A stretch of 10,628 bases of DNA from Rubrobacteraceae bacterium (GTDB lineage Bacteria > Actinomycetota > Rubrobacteria > Rubrobacterales > Rubrobacteraceae): the NCBI GenBank assembly GCA_029240775.1, contig JARDZQ010000025.1, positions 1 through 10,628 on the forward strand, in the 5' to 3' direction. Position numbers and translations under genes: made by a program. Every line of letters begins with the position of its first letter. The stretch's first letter is position 1. Under the pieces are notes generated by a model. It made no database searches, had not been told where the DNA came from, and saw only the letters and a list, made by a program, of their open reading frames with translations. Shown here one piece after another: positions 1-6,107 of this stretch.

Positions 1-2
1 TC

Positions 3-1148
3 GTGGTCGGGGCCGGGGTGGTAGGGGCGAGCGTCGCATTCCACCTGGCCGAGCGCGGCATTGAGACCCTGGTGATCGACCGCGACGGACCTGCCGCGGG
101 CTCGACGGCGCGCTCGGGGGCCCTGATCCGGGCGCACTACTCCACGTCGCTCGAAGTGGACCTGGCTTGGGAGAGCCTCACAGACTACTTCGAGCCGTGG
201 GGTGAGCGCGTCGGTGGTGGCTGTGGCTTCACCCGCTCGGGCTTCGCCTACCTGGTCGGAGAAGAGAACGTCGAGGCACTGAGACACAATGTCGCGCTGC
301 AACGAGAGGTCGGGGTGGAGACGGGCCTGGTCAGCCCCGACGAGCTCCGCGAGATAGAACCCGCGCTCCGCATGGAAGGCGTCGCACTGGCCGCCTACGA
401 GCCCCGCGGCGGTTACGCCGATCCTGCAGCCACCGCCGTCGGCTTCCTCCGGGCGGCAGAGGCGCTCGGAGCGAGCTTCGAACGGCGGCGGGCGACGGCG
501 CTCGTTGTCCGAGGGGATCGTCTCAGGGGTGTCCGGACCGATGCGGACACTCTGGAAGTGAAGACCGTGGTGCTCGCGGCCGGGGCGTGGTCCGTGCCGC
601 TCGCCACGAGCGTCGGCCTTGACCTTCCCATCCGGCCTGCCAGGGTGCGGGTTGCGCTCTTCGAGCGCCCCTACGAACTGCCGACCCATCTAACCATCAT
701 CGACACCACAGAGGGCTTCTACGCGAGGCCGGCCGCCGAGCGCGCCACCCTGGTCGGCAGCCGGGACAGCCTCGAGTGGACCTCTGATCCCGACGCCCCG
801 ACGCCGGAGCCCGAAGGCGCCTTCGTCGCGGATGCGCTGCGGAGGCTCGCGCTGCGCCTCCCGGCGCTCGCGAGCGCGCCTTACCGCTCGGGTCGCGCCG
901 GGATACTCGACATGACTCCCGACGGACGCCCCTTGCTCGGGCCCGCAGGCCCGGACGGTCTCTACCTCGCCGCAGGCTGGAGCGGGACCGGTTTCAAGAA
1001 GGCGCCGGCCGTCGGCGCAGAGGTGGCGCGTTGGATCTCCGACGGCACACCGAAGAGACCCGGCCTGGAAGCATACAATCTCTCACGCTTCCAGGCGGGA
1101 GCCTTGATACAGGGGGAACACGAGTACACCATCTCCGGTCCTCACTAG
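3..1148 (+). CDS. FAD-dependent oxidoreductase, DAO family (5' end cut)
   Basis: This is a flavoprotein of the D-amino acid oxidase/sarcosine oxidase-beta/glycine oxidase family, expected to oxidise an amine or amino acid with FAD in the cytoplasm; the substrate cannot be told. The first visible residues already form the dinucleotide-binding motif VGAGVVGAS (GxGxxG at visible residues 3-8), with the acidic end of the second strand at LVIDRD. The RAHYS segment near residue 39, the VLAAGAWS motif near 190-197, and the C-terminal FAD-contacting stretch DMTPDGRPLLGPA followed by AAGWSGTGFKKAP (about 323-336) are typical of the family. The GTG at the left edge is almost certainly internal, because the first beta strand normally begins several residues before GxGxxG; only a few N-terminal residues should be missing. 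The gene is convergent with the DUF4870 gene and their stop codons overlap. The family is firm, the substrate unknown. Confidence 0.85.
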   Translation: MVGAGVVGASVAFHLAERGIETLVIDRDGPAAGSTARSGALIRAHYSTSLEVDLAWESLTDYFEPWGERVGGGCGFTRSGFAYLVGEENVEALRHNVALQREVGVETGLVSPDELREIEPALRMEGVALAAYEPRGGYADPAATAVGFLRAAEALGASFERRRATALVVRGDRLRGVRTDADTLEVKTVVLAAGAWSVPLATSVGLDLPIRPARVRVALFERPYELPTHLTIIDTTEGFYARPAAERATLVGSRDSLEWTSDPDAPTPEPEGAFVADALRRLALRLPALASAPYRSGRAGILDMTPDGRPLLGPAGPDGLYLAAGWSGTGFKKAPAVGAEVARWISDGTPKRPGLEAYNLSRFQAGALIQGEHEYTISGPH

Positions 1149-1564
1149 GCGTAACGCCGGCCACCACCCATGTACGCCCTGTATGCCTCGTAGGAGGCCT
1201 GGACGAAGGGTGCGAGCGTCACCACGATCATCACCGGCACCAGCAGAAAGCCGATCAGGACCGCCATTAGCAGGCCCGTAACCGTCCACCCGACGGCGAT
1301 GGCAACGAGCCAGGCGACCTGGTAGAACACGGACCTGAGCGCGTGATGGGCCACCGTCGGGCTCTTGTCCCTGTGTACCAGCCAGATGACGAAGGCCGCA
1401 ACCGGTCCGAAGAAGCCGGTGAAGGCGTTGAGGAAGGTGCTCAGGTGCGCCAGCGCAGACCACGTCCGCTCGTCGCGCGCGCTCATCGCACCGACCGGCG
1501 CGTAGAGCGCGGGCCAAGAGTCGTACTCCCGCTGGACCCCGTAGTTGCCAGTTTCTCTCTCCAT
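1145..1564 (-). CDS. DUF4870 family small membrane protein
   Basis: A 139-residue membrane protein of the DUF4870 type, with no known biochemical role. After a polar N-terminus (1-33) comes the family signature around residues 36-70: a SALAHLSTFLNAFTGFFGP block leading into the first membrane helix (about 43-63), then WLVHRDKSPTVAHHALRS, where the charged loop and the AxHHAL motif are typical. Two further hydrophobic segments lie at about 80-100 and 101-122, followed by a short basic tail ending GGGRRYA. The ATG at 1562-1564 is preceded by a strong purine-rich site (GGAGGAAGGAG) with about 6 bases of spacing, which fixes the start. It is transcribed divergently from citrate synthase. Its stop codon lies inside the shared CTAG at 1145-1148 that also ends the convergent oxidoreductase. 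The family call is firm. Confidence 0.87.
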   Translation of the reverse strand: MERETGNYGVQREYDSWPALYAPVGAMSARDERTWSALAHLSTFLNAFTGFFGPVAAFVIWLVHRDKSPTVAHHALRSVFYQVAWLVAIAVGWTVTGLLMAVLIGFLLVPVMIVVTLAPFVQASYEAYRAYMGGGRRYA

Positions 1565-1592
1565 GCGCGCTCCTTCCTCCGCTTCTCGTTCT

Positions 1593-1623
1593 CACATACG
1601 AGGACTCAACACGAAGGTTTCAA
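1593..1623 (-). promoter_or_regulatory. Possible promoter of the DUF4870 gene
   Basis: On the minus strand, TTGAAA (1623-1618) is followed after 19 bases by TATGTG (1598-1593), about 28 bases before the DUF4870 ATG and just ahead of its ribosome-binding site. The -35 box is good, but the -10 is weak and the spacing long. This is a guess from position and base composition. Confidence 0.25.
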
Positions 1624-1677
1624 GGAGCCCACGGCGAGCACTTACTTTCCGTTTACCCGCCAGTGGGCGATAATGCA

Positions 1678-1687
1678 GGTTCGAACC
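1678..1687. repeat. Perfect 10-bp palindrome GGTTCGAACC
   Basis: A perfect palindrome in the 215-bp divergent gap between the DUF4870 and citrate synthase genes, about 38 bases upstream of the citrate synthase -10 box. The position would suit an operator for a dimeric regulator. It resembles a tRNA T-arm, but no cloverleaf can be built around it. A 10-mer palindrome can also occur by chance. Confidence 0.3.
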
Positions 1688-1702
1688 AAAGGGCGCGTTC
1701 TA

Positions 1703-1731
1703 AGCATATATGTGGGGCGAGCATATATAAT
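1703..1731 (+). promoter_or_regulatory. AT-rich promoter of citrate synthase with a 9-bp direct repeat
   Basis: A perfect TATAAT lies at 1726-1731 inside an AT-rich island that stands out from the GC-rich surroundings. No TTGACA-like -35 box sits at the usual distance. Instead AGCATATAT occurs twice, at 1703-1711 and 1720-1728, with starts 17 bases apart, so the first copy occupies the -35 region and the second overlaps the -10. This could be an activator-dependent promoter, a binding site spanning two half-sites, or two overlapping promoters. The predicted start near 1738 gives a leader of about 40 bases. Confidence 0.6.
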
Positions 1732-1779
1732 AAGGGCACTCAGAGAAAGGGGCACGAGTTGACCGGAGAGTCTCGAGGC

Positions 1780-3096
1780 ATGGAGAACGGTGGCGGGACG
1801 ACCGCGACGGGGGCTGAGAATCTATCTATCAAGGACAACCGCACGGGGCGCGGTTACGACTTCGAGATCGAGGACGGCACCGTCCGGGCGATGGATTTCA
1901 GGGAGATCAAGGTCGACGAGGACGACTTCGGCCTCATGACGTATGACCCGGGCTACTCGAACACGGCGAGCTGTCGGAGTGCGATCACGTACATCGACGG
2001 AGAAAAGGGCATCCTGCAGCATCGGGGCATCCCGATCGAGCAGCTATGCGAGCACTCAACCTACCTGGAGGTTGCGTACCTCCTGATCTACGGTCATCTG
2101 CCGAGCGAGGACGAGTACAACAAGTGGGTGTACGAGGTCACGCACCACACCTACGTGCACGAGAGCATAAAGAACTTCATGGACGGCTTCCGGCACGACG
2201 CGAACCCAATGGGGATGCTGCTTGCATCGGTGGGAGCGCTCTCGACGTTCTATCCGGAGGCGGCGAACATAGACGACGAGTACCAGCGGCACGTCTCGGC
2301 GGTGCGCCTCATAGCCAAGATGCCGACCCTGGCCGCCTTCTCGTACCGCCACAGCCTCGGGCTGCCCTACGTCTACCCTGACAACGACCTCTCGTACACC
2401 GGCAACTTCCTCTCGATGCTCTTCAAGATGGCCGAGCCCCGCTACGAGCCCGACCCGCGGCTCGAGCGAGCGCTCGACGTGCTCTTCATATTGCACGCCG
2501 ACCACGAGCAGAACTGCTCCGCGGCGGCCGTCAGGGTTGTCGGGTCCTCGCGGGTCGACCCCTTCTCCGCGATAGCTGCGGGGGTCGCGGGGCTCTACGG
2601 GCCGCTGCACGGCGGGGCCAACGTCGCCGTCTTGAGGATGCTACAGAGGATAGGGTCCACCGACAACATCGTGGACTTCCTCGAGGGCGTCAAGCAGGGC
2701 AACGAGCGGCTCATGGGCTTCGGGCACAGGGTCTACAAGAACTACGACCCGCGCGCCAGGATCATCCGCAAGCACGTGGACGAGGTGCTCGAGGCCACGA
2801 ACAAGGAGAGCCCGCTCCTGGACATAGCCGTCGAACTCGAGAAGCGGGCGCTCGACGACGACTACTTCACCAGCCGCAAGCTCTACCCCAACGTGGACTA
2901 CTACTCCGGGCTCATCTATGAGGCCCTGAACATCCCCACCGACGCCTTCACCGTCATGTTCGCCATACCGCGCACCTCCGGCTGGATGGCCCAGTGGGTC
3001 GAGATGCTCCACGACCCGGAGCTCAAGATCGCGCGTCCGCGCCAGATCTACACAGGCCCCCGCGACGTGGACTACGTCCCGATGAGCGAGAGGTGA
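1780..3096 (+). CDS. gltA: Citrate synthase
   Basis: Condenses acetyl-CoA with oxaloacetate to citrate at the entry of the TCA cycle. The 438-residue product has the layout of the larger bacterial hexameric (type II) enzymes: an N-terminal beta-rich region with the actinobacterial-looking DNRTGRGYDFEI and DDFGLMTYDPGYSNTASCRS blocks, then the helical catalytic core. The catalytic triad is visible as His277 (GPLHGGAN), His316 (GFGHRVYK) and Asp373 (VDYYSG), and the substrate-binding HADHEQNCS block is present near 239-247. I chose the ATG at 1780 because GGAGAG lies 9 bases upstream and homologues start near here. An in-frame TTG at 1759 with AAAGGGG upstream would add 7 residues and is possible; the still longer open frame from 1663 runs through the promoter and is unlikely. 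The 2-methylcitrate synthase alternative is less likely given the length and the N-terminal domain. Confidence 0.95.
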   Translation: MENGGGTTATGAENLSIKDNRTGRGYDFEIEDGTVRAMDFREIKVDEDDFGLMTYDPGYSNTASCRSAITYIDGEKGILQHRGIPIEQLCEHSTYLEVAYLLIYGHLPSEDEYNKWVYEVTHHTYVHESIKNFMDGFRHDANPMGMLLASVGALSTFYPEAANIDDEYQRHVSAVRLIAKMPTLAAFSYRHSLGLPYVYPDNDLSYTGNFLSMLFKMAEPRYEPDPRLERALDVLFILHADHEQNCSAAAVRVVGSSRVDPFSAIAAGVAGLYGPLHGGANVAVLRMLQRIGSTDNIVDFLEGVKQGNERLMGFGHRVYKNYDPRARIIRKHVDEVLEATNKESPLLDIAVELEKRALDDDYFTSRKLYPNVDYYSGLIYEALNIPTDAFTVMFAIPRTSGWMAQWVEMLHDPELKIARPRQIYTGPRDVDYVPMSER

Positions 3097-3098
3097 TA

Positions 3099-3245
3099 TA
3101 GCGGTCGGCATTCAGCCGTCCGCTTCCCGGCGGGTGGCCGCTGGTCTTCCGCGCTGCCGACTTGGCGTCCCGACGCATGCAGCAGTTATACGTGCTGGCG
3201 AATCGCTCTGAGGGTCTTGCTGAGAGCTGACCGCTGATGCTAGCC
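3099..3245. repeat. Intergenic element: GCTGA heptad repeats bounded by an inverted repeat
   Basis: This 153-bp gap lies between two convergent genes. Near its right end GCTGA recurs every 7 bases at 3219, 3226 and 3233, followed by a degraded GCTAGCC at 3239. The outer part of this run (3226-3235) is the reverse complement, with one G-T pair, of AGCGGTCGGC at 3100-3109 just after the citrate synthase stop, so the two ends could pair across about 116 bases. Period-7 short tandem repeats are known as dispersed intergenic families in some bacteria. This may be a member of such a family, a small non-autonomous element, or a degraded one. There is no coding potential I trust and no classic terminator. 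Confidence 0.45.
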
Positions 3246-3249
3246 GCTC

Positions 3250-4716
3250 TTATGAGGCTCCTAACACAGCTTCGTAGAGGCGGCGCTGGCGGGTGAGCGC
3301 CTTGAGGTAGATCTCGTGCCGCTCGGGGTCGGGTTGGAAGGTCTCGCCGAGCGGTGCTGTCGCCTCTTCTATCTCCAGTTCTCCGAGCCTCTCGAGGGCG
3401 AGGAGGGCAGCCCCGCGGCTGGAGGCTTCCTGGATACCCGAGGTGGTGACGGGCCTGCCGAGGGCATCGGCCATGATCCCGGTCCACGTCGGTGAGCCGA
3501 GGAGCCCGCCGCCGGTGGCGATGACCTCCTTCTCGCCGGGCGAGGCTTCTTCGATGATCTCCGCGATAAGCGCGAACCTGAGGGCGACGGCCTCCATAGC
3601 GGCGCGCAGTATCTCTACCGGGGTACTGCTCATAGAGAGCCCGGCGACTGTCCCGTTTGCCTCGTCCGCCCATCCGGGCCCGCGCTCTCCGGCTAGCAGC
3701 GGGAGGAAGGTGAGGCCGTGCGCGCCGGGCTCCATCTCCGCCAGCAGCCTCTCCGTCTCCTCCGGCTCGGGGAGGCGCAGCGTCTCGCGCAGCCAGGCAA
3801 CGAGGTTCCCGCCATCCGAGAGCGCGCCGCCCATGACGAACCTCTTGTCGTCGGCCCGGTAACACCACGGCCCGTCGGGTATCTCGACGGAATCCGCTTT
3901 CCAGAGCACGCGCATCGCGCCGCTGGTGCCGACCATGAGCGCGAGCCGGTCACTTCGGGTACACCCGCTCCCTACGTTCGAGCAGGCCCCGTCGCCCGCC
4001 GCCGGGAACCACGGCACGTCGCGCAGCGCGGGCCAGCGCCGGGCCCACTCGTCTTGCAGGCCCCTGAGCGGCTCGTTCGAGATGGGGGACAGCTGGGTTT
4101 GGTCGACCGGGAGCGCCTCGATGACTTCGCTGTCCCAGCGCCGCAGGTTCTGGTCGAAGAGCCCGGTAGCCGAGGCCATAGACGTGCCGACGTGGGTCCT
4201 TCCAAAGAACCGCTCGTAGAAGTAGTCGGCGGGGGAGACCCAGCGCTCGGTCCTCTCGAAGTCGCAGGTCCTCTCGCGGCTCAGCCACAGCAGCTTGGCG
4301 GGCCAGTAGCTGGAGTGGAGGACGCAGCCCGTGCGGCGGTGGACCGCTGCCTCGTCGAGGCCACCGCGCAGCTCGCGGGCGGCGCCTGCGCCCCGCCGGT
4401 CGGCCCAGTAGAGGACCGGGGTCGTGGGACGCCCCTCGCGGTCGAGGCCGAGGACGGAGTGCCAGAAGGTGCTCGCGGCGACCCCGGAGATAGAGGCTTC
4501 GCCGGCTCTCTGCAGGGTGCCGTCTATCGCGCGAACGATGAGATCGAACAGTTCGTCGGCGTCCACGGCCACGCCGCCTTCCGGGGTGTACTCCAGCGCG
4601 TAGTCGAGCTTCGTCTCGGTACCCTCTTCGCGGGTGCCCGAGCCGTCGTAGAGCTCGGCGCGAACGGAAGAGGACCCCACATCGACCGCCAGGATTCTCG
4701 CGCTCTCGGACGCCAC
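3250..4716 (-). CDS. FGGY-family carbohydrate kinase (gluconate/xylulose kinase type)
   Basis: An ATP-dependent sugar kinase of 488 residues, the usual length for the FGGY family. The N-terminal phosphate-binding segment ILAVDVGSSSVRAELYD (8-24) is followed by YWADRRG (103-109) in the substrate-binding part. Asp242 in the GDGACSNVGSG block is the expected catalytic base. The C-terminal ATPase half shows GTSGAMR (263-269), GGALSDGGNL (297-306), PLLAGERGPGW (339-349) and the adenosine-binding ATGGGLLGSPTW (400-411), then EASSRGAALLAL. The pattern is nearest to kinases annotated as gluconokinase or xylulokinase, but no neighbouring gluconate or xylose gene helps choose. The start is a GTG at 4714-4716, preceded by a G-rich run rather than a clear AGGAGG. 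The gene is convergent with citrate synthase and divergent from the PRC-barrel gene. A perfect dyad sits just upstream of the start. The family is firm, the substrate unsure. Confidence 0.9.
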   Translation of the reverse strand: MASESARILAVDVGSSSVRAELYDGSGTREEGTETKLDYALEYTPEGGVAVDADELFDLIVRAIDGTLQRAGEASISGVAASTFWHSVLGLDREGRPTTPVLYWADRRGAGAARELRGGLDEAAVHRRTGCVLHSSYWPAKLLWLSRERTCDFERTERWVSPADYFYERFFGRTHVGTSMASATGLFDQNLRRWDSEVIEALPVDQTQLSPISNEPLRGLQDEWARRWPALRDVPWFPAAGDGACSNVGSGCTRSDRLALMVGTSGAMRVLWKADSVEIPDGPWCYRADDKRFVMGGALSDGGNLVAWLRETLRLPEPEETERLLAEMEPGAHGLTFLPLLAGERGPGWADEANGTVAGLSMSSTPVEILRAAMEAVALRFALIAEIIEEASPGEKEVIATGGGLLGSPTWTGIMADALGRPVTTSGIQEASSRGAALLALERLGELEIEEATAPLGETFQPDPERHEIYLKALTRQRRLYEAVLGAS

Positions 4717-4727
4717 GCCACCACCCC

Positions 4728-4744
4728 CCGGTAGGAGCTACCGG
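4728..4744. promoter_or_regulatory. Perfect dyad upstream of the sugar kinase (candidate operator)
   Basis: CCGGTAG-GAG-CTACCGG is a perfect 7-bp inverted repeat with a 3-base centre, 11 to 28 bases ahead of the kinase GTG and just downstream of a weak -10-like TAAACT (4753-4748, minus strand). A short dyad here suits a repressor operator for a sugar-responsive regulator, or a small hairpin in the kinase leader. Both readings are inference. Confidence 0.45.
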
Positions 4745-4789
4745 ATCAGTTTAGCAACTCGGCGCGCGCTGCCTCGCAACCCGGCGTAT

Positions 4790-4816
4790 GTTTTTAACCG
4801 GGCATCCGGCGGGTAC
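4790..4816 (+). promoter_or_regulatory. Sigma-B/F-like promoter of the PRC-barrel gene
   Basis: A T-rich -35-like stretch (GTTTTTAA, 4790-4797) precedes GGGTAC (4811-4816). Taking TTTTAA at 4792-4797 as the -35, the spacer is 13 bases, close to the GTTTAA-N12-14-GGGTAT pattern of sigma-B/sigma-F-type general-stress promoters. A start near 4823 leaves a leader of about 34 bases that contains the ribosome-binding site. The dodecin gene in this window has a similar but better match. The -35 here is imperfect. Confidence 0.5.
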
Positions 4817-4841
4817 GCACACGAGTAGTGCAAACCGGCGT

Positions 4842-4850
4842 GAGGAGGAG
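4842..4850 (+). promoter_or_regulatory. Ribosome-binding site that fixes a TTG start
   Basis: GAGGAGGAG ends 6 bases before the TTG at 4857. It is the best Shine-Dalgarno match in this stretch. The earlier in-frame ATG at 4788 has none and overlaps the predicted promoter, so the TTG is chosen as the start of the PRC-barrel protein. Confidence 0.7.
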
Positions 4851-4856
4851 AGAACC

Positions 4857-5588
4857 TTGGCTAGCGAGGAGAGGTTGCGGGAACTCGAGGACAAGTACGA
4901 AGGCTATAGCGTCTACGACAACCGCGGGGACAAGATCGGCAAGGTAGACGACGTGTTCATAGACGAGGCGGACCGCGAGGAATACATCGGGGTGAAGATG
5001 GGCTTCCTCGGACGGAAGTCGACCCTGATCCCCATGGACATCGTCCGGGTGAACGAGGCGGACAGGGCACTTGAGGTCTCGGAGTCCAAGGATCACGTCA
5101 AGGACGCCCCGAGCTTCGACGACGACGAGGACATCACCCCCGAGTACGAGGAGCGCATCCGAAGCCACTTCGAGCTCGAGGCGCGGGCTTCCTCCGGCTC
5201 CCGCGGCTCCTATGCCGGTTACTCGGGCGCCACCGGGGCAGAGGGGCGCGAGAGCGGTGAAGACCGGGACGATGGCGAAGCCGACCGGACGGAGAGCGGG
5301 TCGTCGGGCGTGGACACCGAGTACGGGGAGCGAACGGGCACCAGCGCGGGGACGAGCGACACCGGGCACGGCGAGCGCTCTTCCTCCGGCACGACCACGG
5401 GGGGAGCCGCCGGCGCCGCGAGCAGGTTCGAGCGCGGCAGCTCCCCGGAGGGCTCTACGGGAGAGGGGACGACGAGCGGAGCACCACGGACGCGCCAGAC
5501 CGAGGAGACGGAGACCTTCGAGGAAGGCGGCCGCACGAAGGTCCGCCGGCGCATCATCCGCGAGGAGATCATAGAGGAGGACGCGTAG
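4857..5588 (+). CDS. PRC-barrel domain protein with long low-complexity tail
   Basis: A 243-residue soluble protein with no signal peptide or membrane segment. Residues about 10-90 form a PRC-barrel: YEGYSVYDNRGDKIGKVDDVFID, then a second half with YIGVKMGFLGRKSTLIPMDIVRVNE and a region ending in HVKDAP. The segment DEDITPEYEERIRSHFEL that follows is common after this domain in actinobacterial proteins. Residues about 113-215 are low-complexity, rich in Gly, Ser, Thr, Glu and Arg, and probably disordered. The last 28 residues alternate acidic and basic stretches (TKVRRRIIREEIIEEDA) and resemble the tail seen on PRC-barrel/DUF2382 stress proteins. PRC-barrels occur in RimM, photosynthetic reaction-centre H subunits and many proteins of unknown role, so no activity can be assigned. 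The start is TTG, chosen by its strong ribosome-binding site. A sigma-B-like promoter upstream suggests stress induction. Confidence 0.85.
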   Translation: MASEERLRELEDKYEGYSVYDNRGDKIGKVDDVFIDEADREEYIGVKMGFLGRKSTLIPMDIVRVNEADRALEVSESKDHVKDAPSFDDDEDITPEYEERIRSHFELEARASSGSRGSYAGYSGATGAEGRESGEDRDDGEADRTESGSSGVDTEYGERTGTSAGTSDTGHGERSSSGTTTGGAAGAASRFERGSSPEGSTGEGTTSGAPRTRQTEETETFEEGGRTKVRRRIIREEIIEEDA

Positions 5589-5610
5589 GGGCGTTTCACT
5601 AAACGCCCCT
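5587..5610. terminator. Perfect 10-bp hairpin between convergent genes
   Basis: A 10-bp perfect stem (AGGGGCGTTT with AAACGCCCCT) closes on a CACT loop. It begins inside the TAG stop of the PRC-barrel gene and ends 4 bases before the stop of the convergent GGCT-like gene. No T-run follows on either strand, so it is not a textbook intrinsic terminator, but its placement suggests a shared bidirectional terminator or transcript-end hairpin. In the 26-bp gap it leaves room for little else. Confidence 0.7.
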
Positions 5611-5614
5611 GCGG

Positions 5615-6064
5615 TTACGCCGGCCAGCGACCGCTCGGCAGGTGGGTTCCCGCAGGTCTCGTAAGCTCGTAGGCCCACGCGAGGATCATCTCGCTGCGAG
5701 ACTGCTGCACGGGGATCAGGACTCGCCGGTAGAGGCCGTCCTCGCCGGGCGCATAGCCTTCGAGCGCGTCCAGGGCCACGAGCCGTCTCTCCGGGTCTTC
5801 GAAGATGAACAGCTCGCCGTAGACGATATCCCACCCTGGCGCAAGAGCCAGCGGCGCGGGCGCCTCGCGTTGCTTCCCCGCGTCGGCGAGGTAGTCCCGG
5901 GTGCCGATAGCCTGGACGTGATCCCGGTTGACGTGAAGACCCGGGAACCCGAAGGGTAGCTCGTAGAGGCGCCCCAGGGTGGTCGCGGCTTCGATGTGGA
6001 CTGCGCCCCGGCAGAAGCGGTCGTGGTTGCTTTGGCCCCGCTTGAGGGTGCCGTAGAAGAACAT
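5615..6064 (-). CDS. Gamma-glutamylcyclotransferase-like (GGCT/AIG2-type) protein
   Basis: A small protein of the gamma-glutamylcyclotransferase/AIG2 fold, members of which cleave gamma-glutamyl amides to 5-oxoproline; the substrate of this clade is unknown. The N-terminal MFFYGTLKRGQSNH carries the YGTL loop (residues 4-7) that binds the gamma-glutamyl carboxylate. VYGELFIF (81-88) is a core strand, and LDALEGY (98-104) contains Glu102, at the place of the catalytic acid/base. The ATG at 6064 gives 149 residues and begins right at the first strand. In-frame GTG codons at 6091 and 6088 would add 9 or 8 residues (VVETDSFLL or VETDSFLL), and a GTG at 6148 would overlap the HAD gene by 41 bases. 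None of these has a good ribosome-binding site, so the start is unsure. It is the last gene of a four-gene minus-strand run and probably depends on coupling to the HAD gene. Confidence 0.82.
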   Translation of the reverse strand: MFFYGTLKRGQSNHDRFCRGAVHIEAATTLGRLYELPFGFPGLHVNRDHVQAIGTRDYLADAGKQREAPAPLALAPGWDIVYGELFIFEDPERRLVALDALEGYAPGEDGLYRRVLIPVQQSRSEMILAWAYELTRPAGTHLPSGRWPA

Positions 6065-6107
6065 GAGGAGAAAAGAGTCTGTCTCCACCACGACGCCGCG
6101 GTACTGT

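Noticed and set aside
1653..1658. GGGTAA (minus strand) as a sigma-B-type -10 for the DUF4870 gene
   Set aside because: No GTTT box at the right distance, and it would leave a leader of about 80 bases.
1670..1700. tRNA 3' part suggested by GGTTCGAACC
   Set aside because: No acceptor stem, anticodon arm or D-arm can be paired around it, and the T-stem itself does not close correctly.
1663..1779. N-terminal extension of citrate synthase from 1663
   Set aside because: It runs through the AT-rich promoter, its residues look non-coding, and homologues start near the ATG at 1780.
3023..3868. 281-residue minus-strand open frame
   Set aside because: It is an arginine-rich shadow overlapping citrate synthase, the gap and the kinase, with no recognisable domain; the kinase frame is clearly the real one.
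3718..4734. 338-residue plus-strand open frame
   Set aside because: Antisense shadow of the FGGY kinase, kept open by high GC; no family features.
4788..4856. Upstream ATG start of the PRC-barrel protein
   Set aside because: It has no ribosome-binding site and lies within the predicted promoter, while the TTG at 4857 has a strong one.
4794..5834. 346-residue minus-strand open frame
   Set aside because: Antisense to the PRC-barrel gene and across the terminator hairpin; composition is that of a GC-rich shadow.
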